Below are positions 1 through 9,281 of a stretch of 64,000 nucleotides of DNA, piece after piece. The first letter of the stretch is position 1, and every line of letters starts with the position of its first letter. The notes under the pieces are model-generated. The model ran no database searches. It was given only the letters and a program-made list of their open reading frames with translations, and was not told the origin of the DNA. The position numbers and the translations under genes were made by a program. Source of the DNA: Tritrichomonas musculus (taxonomy: Eukaryota > Parabasalia > Tritrichomonadida > Tritrichomonadidae); NCBI GenBank assembly GCA_039105265.1, contig JAPFFF010000050.1, positions 372,001-436,000 of the forward strand, given 5' to 3'.

Positions 1-2
1 AA

Positions 3-80
3 GATAAGAAGAAATGTCTTCCATCATTTAATCCAAGTAAGAATTTGCTAAAAAGTGTTCCAAAATATCAGAGAAATTAA
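3..80 (+). CDS. Possible 3' end of a gene entering from the left edge
   Basis: Frame 3 is open from the window start to a TAA at 78-80. It encodes a short lysine-rich tail that begins DKKKC and ends KYQRN. The other two forward frames stop early. Composition looks more like coding sequence than the AT-rich DNA that follows. Nothing else is available to identify it, so this is a weak call. Confidence 0.25.
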   Translation, partial: DKKKCLPSFNPSKNLLKSVPKYQRN

Positions 81-1031
81 AATTTATATTTGCGCCTTTC
101 CGATTGAATTAAAATTTTTTGAGAAATTTTCAAAATTATGTAATATTTTGGGGCAAAATGGTTAAAAATAGAAAATATTGATAATTTTATGGAATAAATG
201 AACAATTTGGAAATAGAAATCGTGATATTTAAACAGAATTTCGCCAATATATTTTTTCGAGATGTATCTTTTGTGTATTTTGAGATTTATTGCATTTTAG
301 GCAATATATTATAATATTTTTTTTTTTTTTTTCAATCATCTTGCGGTAGTTGCGGTATTTTGGAAAGAAAATTTATCATATAATCAAATATTGTTGGCTG
401 TGTTGTTGTATTAGATCATCAAACTCTACAGCAGATGCATTTAGTTAAGCGACATTTTCAAACAAGAAGTTTTAATTTTCCAAATTCAAATTATAACTCA
501 TTTATTCAATTTTTTTAAAATAAAAAACGAATATATACATATATATATCAATTATTAAAATAGGATTTAGGATTTAAAATTAATATAATTAATTATATAA
601 TATTTAATTATAGCTAATATATGCAAAAAGCTTTTTATATATAAGATATTCATTTTTTTTCATTCAATTAAATTCTTATAGATACAAATATATAAAATAT
701 ATTATTTAAAATAATAAATAAATTAAATATTATCTATTTTTATATTTATAAATATATCAATAAAATTAAATAATAATATAAACACTTTAATTATCTTATA
801 AATTATAGGATATAGTTATTTTGAAAAAAAAAGATTTGAGATAAAAAAATTAAGAAAATAATTTATCAAACACAGCCAAAATAAAACAGAAAAAATTAAT
901 TTGAGATAAAAAGTTCAAAATTTTAAAAAATGAAAGGAAAAAAATATGTCAGAGAAATTTGAAAGGAAAAATGGTGGTCTGCCTTTTGGTTTTAAGTTTA
1001 TAAAAATATTTTTAAAAGAAGGTAATTACGA
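81..1031. other. Intergenic, very AT-rich
   Basis: No ORF or RNA gene is recognised. The stretch contains long A/T runs, including an AT-dinucleotide-rich patch around 530-800. No TCAYW initiator is obvious directly before the gene that starts at 1032. Confidence 0.5.
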
Positions 1032-4000
1032 ATGATTGAAGATATCTTAAGATTTTATAAAACTATAAGCCGCCCCCAAATTGAAGTTAATACAGTATTT
1101 AAAGAAATTGTCCAAGATTATTCAATTTTTCATATCTCAGAGAGCTCTTTTCCAAATGATGACGAAAAACAAAGAATTACAGATAAAATCAAAGAATCAC
1201 AAGTGGTTATCATTGATCAAAACCAAGAACTTAATAAGAAAATGCAAAATAAATATTTTATTATCGGTTTTGAAAAAACATTAATCTTATTCGAGTATTC
1301 TTCAAAATCAGAATATTTTCTTCGGGAACTTTTTTCTATTCATTCACAAATATTAACATGCGACTTATCCGATCAAAATAATAAAATGCAAATATTCAAA
1401 AAAGAAATCAATGATTTTAAAAAGAAATTTGTTTATAATAGAATATATTCTCAGCAAGCATGGAAAATCACCAATTCATGTATTTTAGGATATTTGATCA
1501 AGAAAAGTTACTTAAAACTGAACCAAAATCGAATCGAGAAATTTAATTCAGACAGAGACGACCAAAAAGAACCAGAAATTTTTGAAAAAGAAGAGTTCGT
1601 CGAATTACGAACAGTTGGCAATGGGAGTTTTGCACTATGTAAATTAGCTTATCACATAAAACGCCAAGAATTATTTGTTGTTAAAAAGCCAAATACTATT
1701 TATGCGGAAAATGATAAATTATTGAAACGCGAAATAGAAAATTACAAGAAAATAAAGCATCCTTTTTTACCAAGATTTTACGGAACAGTCAAAGATAAAG
1801 ACTACCTTGTTATTGAATTTATAAATGGATCAACATTAAAAGAAATTAGTCAAGACTATCTCAATTTCAATGAAAAAATAACAGTTATTTATGAATTAAT
1901 TTTAGTCATGAAATATTTGCATGACAATAAATTTATTTATCGCGATTTGAAACCTAACAATGTTATGATTGATGAGAATAAAACAGCTGTTTTGATTGAT
2001 TTTGATAGATTGATTTCAAACGAAAGCAATGAAGAAAAACAAGAACAAACTCTTGATATAAATGCTGATTTTTTAGCTCCTGAAGTGAATGAAGATAGAA
2101 AGTACACATATAAAAGTGATATTTATTCACTTGGTAAAATTATTAAGTATATAATTGGTCAAAAAGAAGATGTAGCATCAGGATCTTTATTTAAAAGTAT
2201 AATTGAGAAATGCACTAAGGAGAATCCAGGTGTATCATCAGAATCTCTATCAAAACTAAAAAGCATAATTGAGGAATGCACCAAAGACAATCCAGAAGAA
2301 CGTCCTTCAATTTCTAACTTGTTTAGTTATTTTAATACCAATTTTAAGTCAGAAATCATTTATATGCCAAATATAAAATCACAATTCTTTCACAAAATGT
2401 TTCGAATTGAAAGCCTATTTTCAATATTGACTGACAGTTTTTCAATTTTTTTATCGCTGGCAGCAAATCAAAATGATCCACAAGCACAATTCAATCTCGG
2501 TGTTATTTATTGTGAAGGACGATATGTCACACGAGATATCAACAAATCAATTCATTATCTTTCACTCGCAGCAGATCAAAATCATCCACAAGCACAATTC
2601 AGTCTCGGTGTTATTTATTGTGAAGGACGATATGTCACACGAGATATCAACAAATCAATTCATTATCTTTCACTCGCAGCAGATCAAAATCATCCACAAG
2701 CACAATTCAGTCTCGGTGTTATTTATTGTGAAGGACGATATGTCACACGAGATATCAACAAATCAATTCATTATTATTCACTCGCAGCAGATCAAAATTA
2801 TCCACAAGCACAATTCAATCTCGGTGTTATTTATTATGAAGGACTATATGTCACACGAGATATCAACAAATCAATTCATTATTTTTCACTCGCAGCAGAT
2901 CAAAATTATCCACAAGCACAATTCAGTCTCGGTTTGATTTATTGTGAAGGACTATATGTCACACGAGATATCAACAAATCAATTCATTATTATTCACTCG
3001 CAGCAGATCAAAATGATCCACAAGCACAATTCAATCTCGGTGTTATTTATTATGAAGGACGATATGTCACACGAGATATCAACAAATCAATTCATTATTT
3101 TTCACTCGCAGCAGATCAAAATGATCCACAAGCACAATCCTATCTCGGCTTGATTTATTATGAAGGACTATATGTCACACGAGATATCAACAAATCAATT
3201 CATTATTTTTCACTCGCAGCAGATCAAAATCATCCAAAAGCACAATCCTATCTCGGCTTGATTTATTATGAAGGACTATATGTCACACGAGATATCAACA
3301 AATCAATTCATTATTTTTCACTCGCAGCAGATCAAAATTATCCACAAGCACAATTCAATCTCGGTTTGATTTATTATGAAGGACGATATGTCACACGAGA
3401 TATCAACAAATCAATTCATTATTATTCACTCGCAGCAGATCAAAATTATCCACAAGCACAATTCAATCTCGGTGGCATTTATTATGAAGGACGATATGTC
3501 ACACGAGATATCAACAAATCAATTCATTATTATTCACTCGCAGCAGATCAAAATTATCCACAAGCACAATTCAATCTCGCTCGCATTTATTATGAAGGAC
3601 GATATGTCACACGAGATATCAACAAATCAATTCATTATTTATCACTCGCAGCAAATCAAAATGATCCACAAGCACAATTCAATCTCGGTGTTATTTATTA
3701 TGAAGGACGATATGTCACACGAGATATCAACAAATCAATTCATTATTTTTCACTCGCAGCAAATCAAAATGATCCACAAGCACAATTCAATCTCGGTGGC
3801 ATTTATTATGAAGGACGATATGTCACACGAGATATCAACAAATCAATTCATTATTTTTCACTCGCAGCAGATCAAAATTATCCACAAGCACAATTCAATC
3901 TCGGTTTGATTTATTATGAAGGACTATATGTCACACGAGATATCAACAAATCAATTCATTATTTTTCACTCGCAGCAGATCAAAATTATCCACAAGCACA

Positions 4001-5075
4001 ATTCAATCTCGGTTTGATTTATTATGAAGGACGATATGTCACACGAGATATCAACAAATCAATTCATTATTATTCACTCGCAGCAGATCAAAATTATCCA
4101 CAAGCACAATTCAATCTCGGTGGCATTTATTATGAAGGACTATATGTCACACGAGATATCAACAAATCAATTCATTATTATTCACTCGCAGCAGATCAAA
4201 ATTATCCACAAGCACAATTCAATCTCGGTTTGATTTATTATGAAGGACGATATGTCACACGAGATATCAACAAATCAATTCATTATTATTCACTCGCAGC
4301 AGATCAAAATTATCCACAAGCACAATTCAATCTCGGATGCATTTATTATGAGCATCAAAATATAAAAGAAGCCCAACATTATTTGATTAGGTCTTCTATC
4401 AACCAATATAGACCCGCTCACTTTGCACATGGATTTTTACTTCACTCTAGAAACAGCACAACGAAGGACATTCATGGTGCAATTCATTATTACAAAGAAG
4501 CTTCATCATTCAACAACCAGTATGCTAAAAACAATCTTGGCATTATTTACAAAAATGGTTTTGGTGATGAAATCAAAGCAAGAACAGGCAGTGCGATTGA
4601 ATATTTTGAGGAAGCAATCCGTCAAAAAAGAGATTACTTGTCAATGTACAATTTGGCTCATATTTACATTTATTGCGATTTGATTAAACACGACATTGAC
4701 AAATCGATTAATTTATTAATTAGATCAGCCAATAAATTTATTCATTCATTGGTTTTATTGTGCATAATCTTAATGAAAAAATATGGAGACATCTCAAATG
4801 TTATGCAAGAAATTAAAAAGCTGCCTGATGACAATGGTTTTCATTTTAATGCAAGCACAATAATAATGGTCATGAACTCTATATATGGAGAAAAATTAAA
4901 TGACTTATATGAGTTGTATAGATCGATAGATTTTTTATATGGTATTTTTTATGAACCTATTTTGTCATCAAATCTTCACAACACAAGCTATCATGAACAT
5001 GTCAAACACCCATTCGCAAAGAATATTTCAGAGAAATTTTATGAAGGTTTCGGTAGTGATTTACTAATTGAATGA
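1032..5075 (+). CDS. Protein kinase with long Sel1 repeat array
   Basis: This 1347-residue protein has three parts. The first ~185 residues are a helical region of unknown role. Next is a protein kinase domain (about 188-440), with a glycine-rich loop GNGSFA near 196, a VVKK lysine near 217, a YRDLKPNN catalytic loop near 302 (Tyr in place of the usual His), DFD instead of DFG near 321, and an APE motif (LAPEV) near 351. From about 475 there are 18 Sel1-like repeats of 36 residues, followed by four or five diverged repeats and a C-terminal tail. Sel1 repeats form alpha-solenoids that scaffold protein complexes. HRD-to-YRD and DFG-to-DFD are seen in kinases of reduced or altered activity, but the key Asp and Lys are kept, so activity is possible. 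Kinase-Sel1 fusions are a multi-copy family in trichomonads; a decayed relative lies at 31886-33299. The substrate is unknown. The ATG is the first in frame. Confidence 0.9.
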   Translation: MIEDILRFYKTISRPQIEVNTVFKEIVQDYSIFHISESSFPNDDEKQRITDKIKESQVVIIDQNQELNKKMQNKYFIIGFEKTLILFEYSSKSEYFLRELFSIHSQILTCDLSDQNNKMQIFKKEINDFKKKFVYNRIYSQQAWKITNSCILGYLIKKSYLKLNQNRIEKFNSDRDDQKEPEIFEKEEFVELRTVGNGSFALCKLAYHIKRQELFVVKKPNTIYAENDKLLKREIENYKKIKHPFLPRFYGTVKDKDYLVIEFINGSTLKEISQDYLNFNEKITVIYELILVMKYLHDNKFIYRDLKPNNVMIDENKTAVLIDFDRLISNESNEEKQEQTLDINADFLAPEVNEDRKYTYKSDIYSLGKIIKYIIGQKEDVASGSLFKSIIEKCTKENPGVSSESLSKLKSIIEECTKDNPEERPSISNLFSYFNTNFKSEIIYMPNIKSQFFHKMFRIESLFSILTDSFSIFLSLAANQNDPQAQFNLGVIYCEGRYVTRDINKSIHYLSLAADQNHPQAQFSLGVIYCEGRYVTRDINKSIHYLSLAADQNHPQAQFSLGVIYCEGRYVTRDINKSIHYYSLAADQNYPQAQFNLGVIYYEGLYVTRDINKSIHYFSLAADQNYPQAQFSLGLIYCEGLYVTRDINKSIHYYSLAADQNDPQAQFNLGVIYYEGRYVTRDINKSIHYFSLAADQNDPQAQSYLGLIYYEGLYVTRDINKSIHYFSLAADQNHPKAQSYLGLIYYEGLYVTRDINKSIHYFSLAADQNYPQAQFNLGLIYYEGRYVTRDINKSIHYYSLAADQNYPQAQFNLGGIYYEGRYVTRDINKSIHYYSLAADQNYPQAQFNLARIYYEGRYVTRDINKSIHYLSLAANQNDPQAQFNLGVIYYEGRYVTRDINKSIHYFSLAANQNDPQAQFNLGGIYYEGRYVTRDINKSIHYFSLAADQNYPQAQFNLGLIYYEGLYVTRDINKSIHYFSLAADQNYPQAQFNLGLIYYEGRYVTRDINKSIHYYSLAADQNYPQAQFNLGGIYYEGLYVTRDINKSIHYYSLAADQNYPQAQFNLGLIYYEGRYVTRDINKSIHYYSLAADQNYPQAQFNLGCIYYEHQNIKEAQHYLIRSSINQYRPAHFAHGFLLHSRNSTTKDIHGAIHYYKEASSFNNQYAKNNLGIIYKNGFGDEIKARTGSAIEYFEEAIRQKRDYLSMYNLAHIYIYCDLIKHDIDKSINLLIRSANKFIHSLVLLCIILMKKYGDISNVMQEIKKLPDDNGFHFNASTIIMVMNSIYGEKLNDLYELYRSIDFLYGIFYEPILSSNLHNTSYHEHVKHPFAKNISEKFYEGFGSDLLIE
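2454..4365 (+). repeat. 18 tandem 108-bp Sel1-coding repeats
   Basis: Seventeen full 108-bp units start at 2454 and an eighteenth, partial unit starts at 4290. The second half of each unit (GLYVTRDINKSIHY or GRYVTRDINKSIHY) is almost invariant. Variation is limited to a few codons, such as N/D/H/Y after QN and V/L/G/R/C before IYYEG. The near-identity also keeps a second frame open, which gives shadow ORFs. Such uniformity at DNA level suggests recent expansion or ongoing homogenisation. Confidence 0.95.
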
Positions 5076-5747
5076 GATCAACAAATCCTTGAATTTTTGT
5101 ATGTTGAGTTTTATAAATAATTCCAACTTATCGAAAAAACATCTATTTTTGAATTATAGTTCAATGTAAAACCCCCGTACCACTGTAATACTCCTGAACC
5201 ATTTTTTGACCTAAATTTTAGCATATTTTACGGGTGGCTATTTTTACATTCAAATGGTACCGGAGTTTCTATCTCAAATGCCTGTTCATTAATGCACCAT
5301 ATGTTATATTAAATATGTCACTGTTCAATCTCATCTCAGTTTCTACCAAACTTCAATTACTGATCAATTGCATTCAAAATTTTCATTTCACTTCTCAGCT
5401 CCTTCACAATTTCATGGAAAAACATTGATTTAATATTATGCTGCATATGTTGATGTCTTTTTGATAAAAAACTTATCATAATATTTTTATTCTTATTTAA
5501 AAGATTTTGTTGATAAAAATGACATAGGTCCATCTGATGGCCAAAATGGTTATTCAGAAATTTTAAAAGAAATTGATAACTAAAAAAAATTGTATGTCTA
5601 TATCTCAGCTACGAGGTTACGGTTACACCTTCTCTCTATGCATGTAAGGGACTCTAAAGAACTTGGGAAAAATTCTGGCAAAAAATTGACCTTTGGTGAC
5701 ATATAAAAACGATTGTTTCAACATATTATAATCAACTTATTTTTCAG

Positions 5748-5807
<60 letters not shown>

Positions 5808-5888
5808 GAAACTGTTAGCCTTTTAAAAGATATTTAATTTAAAAACATATATTATATTTTCTTTTTATCATTAGAGAAAAATTTAATT
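5076..5888. other. Intergenic; long T/A homopolymers
   Basis: No gene is recognised; a 64-codon ORF at 5234-5428 has no family signature. A run of about 19 T at 5748-5766 is followed directly by about 40 A at 5767-5806, which can fold on itself and is prone to length error in sequencing. Confidence 0.5.
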
Positions 5889-6640
5889 TTAAGGTGGTTC
5901 TCAATAAATTGAATACTTTCCGAAAAATGATTTTTTTACCCAAATAAAAAAGATATATAAACAAAATAAATAAAGGATTAATAAGTATAATTGAACATGA
6001 TTTAAAATATATTTAAACCATAATTCATTTCTCTTTATATCATGGAATTTCATCAATCATTATTTGGGATTTTTGAGAATAAATGTCTTTTAAAAATAGA
6101 CAAATTACTGCAATTTTTGCAAATTTATAAAAAGGATACAAATTTAAAAACTATATAAACAAAATAATGCGTAATTAAATAATTTTCCTTTATAAAACAT
6201 TAAATGATAATATATAAAATTTTGTCTATTGAGCATAATTGAATTACAATTCATATTTCGTTTAATAATTTGTAAACAAAGCTTTTTGATCCATTTTGAA
6301 ACGTATTTAGCCGTAATATATGTATAATTGTAAAAAAAAATAATTGAAACTTTAATAAAAAATCCATGAGAACATTTCATAAAACCAGGCATAAAAATAT
6401 TTTACTGTTGCTTTTTAAAGAAAATTTTAAAGCTCGCCGATTTTTAAATTAGGTCTTTATTTAAAAATTAATATTATATTATTTTCCTGTGAGCGGTCGA
6501 ATTGCAAAAAAGTATGATCAGATAAAAATTGAAAAAGATCATAATTTATGTTTTGAGTTTGGTTTGTAAACATTAAATATTCATCGAGAACCAGCCGTGT
6601 AAAAAAAAGCGGTTACGGCGGTTAAGTAGAACCACCTTAA
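5889..6640. mobile_element. 752-bp inverted-repeat element with TTAA ends (MITE-like)
   Basis: The left end reads ttaaggtggttct (5889-5901) and the right end agaaccaccttaa (6628-6640), a perfect 13-bp inverted repeat. Both ends carry TTAA, which is the target-site duplication of piggyBac elements; a TA duplication (Tc1/mariner style) is also compatible. The interior has no transposase. An 82-codon minus-strand ORF at 6144-6392 has no known signature. Most likely this is a non-autonomous DNA transposon. The superfamily is inferred from the ends only. Confidence 0.6.
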
Positions 6641-6779
6641 ATAATAAATGTTCAAGAAAATTATAAACATATAGAAATAGACACTTTTTGAATGGGTATT
6701 CAAAAAGTGAATTGTTTATTTTCGAATAAAAATTTACTATGTGTACTCTTTTTTATTTATTAATTTAATTGAATTAAAT

Positions 6780-8600
6780 TCATTCATCAATTAAACCTCC
6801 TTTAATTAAAAGTTGAATAGTTTTTTTCATTTCAATTTGAGCTTCTCTCAATTTCACTTTTTCAAAGTCCAAAACAGGAATTTCAGTCAATTGTTCAATT
6901 TTATCTTTATCAATCACCACTGGAATACTCAGTGCAGTCATCGTGGGGACGCCATAATGATCAGCCACTTTTTGATCTGTGATAAAAGTATTGAAACTTT
7001 CAATCAATATTTGGCCGAAGCAAAAAGCTGCAACGACTTTTTCCATTGCTTTCGCAGGCAGTATTGAAGCTCCTGTATCAATTTTGATGGATACTCCAGT
7101 TTTTTGTTGACTAGAGATTAAGCCACCGAGTTTTCTAGTTTTAGAAACGACTTTGTCAAACTTTTCACTTTCAATCATTTTTAATTCAGAGGCAATTTGG
7201 TCGTCATTCAAATTTATGGCTCCAGAAATGAAAGGGAACAGCGGCTTGTCATCGACTTTTACACTTGAAATTAAAGGCATCATTGAAGAGTCATGATAGC
7301 CGACCATAAAGCAAGATGCTTCCAAGCCAAAATCACTCTTTATTATTTGCTTCATGCGAGAAGAATCAACGCAGCCCGTTATTCCGATTGTCTTCAATTT
7401 AGGCGCTTTTAAACGGGCAACTTCGCACATCATGTCAACTTGATTCGTGGCAATCACAAAAAGACAGTCTGGCGCATTTGATTGCACTCGTTGTGCTATG
7501 TCTTCAATCATGTCCTTGTTCATGAAAGATTGCTTGGTTCGTCCAGTCGGATCGATTCTTTCAAACTTCTTCGAAAGCTCGGCGCTCGGCCACTTTCCCG
7601 CGCTGCAAAGGACAACTTTCGAGCCACAAATTTTTTTGTATTCATTTGTAATTGTGAATTTGATATGTTTATCGTTATCACTACATAAATTCAATGATCC
7701 TTCAATATCACTAACAAATCCACTCAATCTGACAAGACTCTCTTCACTGCCTGAGCCGATCAAAATGATCTCAATTGTCACTTCACTTGGAACAATATTA
7801 CATATCATCGGAATCGCTTGTTTCCCAATTTTCCCACCTGCTCCGATATACGTGATTTTGACAACTTTTTCATCTTCTTGAATTTTGGAGTTTTCAAATA
7901 ATTCAATGAGTTGATTGAAATTTTCAATGAATCGAATCGGATTGTCGAGATTGAATGCTTCAAGACTCTGTAACTCGTGTTTATTGAAAATTATGGGAAC
8001 AAATCCATAACGAAATGAAAATAAAATGTCAGTGATTGAATCACCAACAAATAGTAACGTATCTTCTCTCAATTTTAGATTCAATTTTTCAATCAATTGA
8101 AAAATTTGTGTTGCCGCTGGATTTTGGTCATCTGGAAGGATCACAAAGTCGAAATATGACTTCAATTCATATTGTTCTAATATTTTTTCTATAGATATTG
8201 GAATAAAATTTGAAACAAAAACTGTTTTAATATTATCTTTTTTTAAATATTTTAATAGATCAATGGTTCCATCTGAAAAACTTATTTTGTCATTAATATT
8301 AGATAAATATTGGGCATACTCATCATACGCTAGGTTAGAAAGTTCTTTTCCACATATAGTAATAAAACTTTCTTTCAAAGATTTTTCAGAATCTATTTTT
8401 TGCTTTGATATATCGGTTATTGTTGATAATTCATGTTTTGATAATGTATAATTGATTGCTTCAATATAAATTGAATCTAAATTTCGAATAATACTACTTG
8501 ATTTAAAAAATACAACTTTCGGGATGTTTAAATTTGTTAAATTGTTACATGAATTGCTTGTAAAAACTGATTTCGAATTTGAATCTTGCAATCTGTGCAT
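6780..8600 (-). CDS. HAD-like / malate-lactate dehydrogenase fusion
   Basis: This 606-residue protein has two halves. Residues ~25-240 resemble HAD-superfamily phosphatases of the phosphoglycolate-phosphatase type: a VFVSN motif II and GDSITD motif IV (near 185) are present. The motif I position reads VVFFKSSSI where active enzymes have DxDGT, so the nucleophile Asp is missing. Residues ~245-606 form an NAD-dependent malate/lactate dehydrogenase: a Rossmann glycine loop IGAGGKIG, the GITGCVDSSR segment near 403 and the catalytic-His segment GYHDSSMMPLIS near 433. The substrate loop after CSAGKWP is unusual, so malate versus lactate specificity cannot be told. Trichomonad cytosolic MDH and LDH reoxidise NADH in fermentation; this fusion probably uses its C-terminal half as the enzyme and its HAD half as a structural or regulatory domain. 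The start ATG at 8600 is the first in frame. Confidence 0.8.
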   Translation of the reverse strand: MHRLQDSNSKSVFTSNSCNNLTNLNIPKVVFFKSSSIIRNLDSIYIEAINYTLSKHELSTITDISKQKIDSEKSLKESFITICGKELSNLAYDEYAQYLSNINDKISFSDGTIDLLKYLKKDNIKTVFVSNFIPISIEKILEQYELKSYFDFVILPDDQNPAATQIFQLIEKLNLKLREDTLLFVGDSITDILFSFRYGFVPIIFNKHELQSLEAFNLDNPIRFIENFNQLIELFENSKIQEDEKVVKITYIGAGGKIGKQAIPMICNIVPSEVTIEIILIGSGSEESLVRLSGFVSDIEGSLNLCSDNDKHIKFTITNEYKKICGSKVVLCSAGKWPSAELSKKFERIDPTGRTKQSFMNKDMIEDIAQRVQSNAPDCLFVIATNQVDMMCEVARLKAPKLKTIGITGCVDSSRMKQIIKSDFGLEASCFMVGYHDSSMMPLISSVKVDDKPLFPFISGAINLNDDQIASELKMIESEKFDKVVSKTRKLGGLISSQQKTGVSIKIDTGASILPAKAMEKVVAAFCFGQILIESFNTFITDQKVADHYGVPTMTALSIPVVIDKDKIEQLTEIPVLDFEKVKLREAQIEMKKTIQLLIKGGLIDE

Positions 8601-9281
8601 ATTTTATTTGTTGAATCATCGACCAAATTTTAATTTAAAAATATTTCATGCCATCAGAAAAAATAATCATTATTTGAATCCAATGTTTTTAATGAATTAA
8701 TATTTCATTATTTACTAGGAATATATCTAATATTTTTAATATTTTGTGTATTAAAATATTGTTTTAATATTTTTATACTATTTATATTTTTATTTATAAT
8801 ATAATAATTGAAATATGATCATTATTTAATTTTTTATAAATAATTATTATAATATATCTTTACTAAAGCAATATTTGTTAAAAATATTTTGTTTTATTTG
8901 ATTATTAAATAATGTTGCATATGTAATCAATTTTTGATAATAAAAAAAAAAAAATTATTTATTATATCAACTTTTTCAATATCTTCCAATTTGCTGAATA
9001 AATTAAAGCATTAAGGAAAAAGTGAACATAAATTGACATATAATGTTTTTTTATTATAAAAACATATAACTGGCCAGAATCATAAGTATAATTATATTAA
9101 CTCGTAAAGTCAAAAAGTCAATAGCAGTTAATATATTAATTTCTTTCTGTTTGGCAACATATTTGATATATTTATCTAAATAATTAGTGAAAAATAAAAT
9201 TTAATAAAATATCAAAAAAGATATTTTTTTTTTTTTTTAATTCGTTTATTAAATTGATATATTTATTTGACTAGTATTGAT
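8601..9281. other. Intergenic, AT-rich
   Basis: No gene, RNA or repeat is recognised. The stretch separates the 5' end of the HAD-MDH gene from the 3' end of the CAMSAP-like gene; both are on the minus strand. Confidence 0.5.

Noticed and set aside
2473-4233. Several ORFs of 69-177 residues in a second frame across the Sel1 array (MSHEISTNQF repeats)
   Set aside because: They are the out-of-frame reading of the same 108-bp repeats and have no independent start or conservation.
2454-4365. CRISPR-like array
   Set aside because: Repeats are a coding Sel1 array with 108-bp units and no spacers; the host is a eukaryote.
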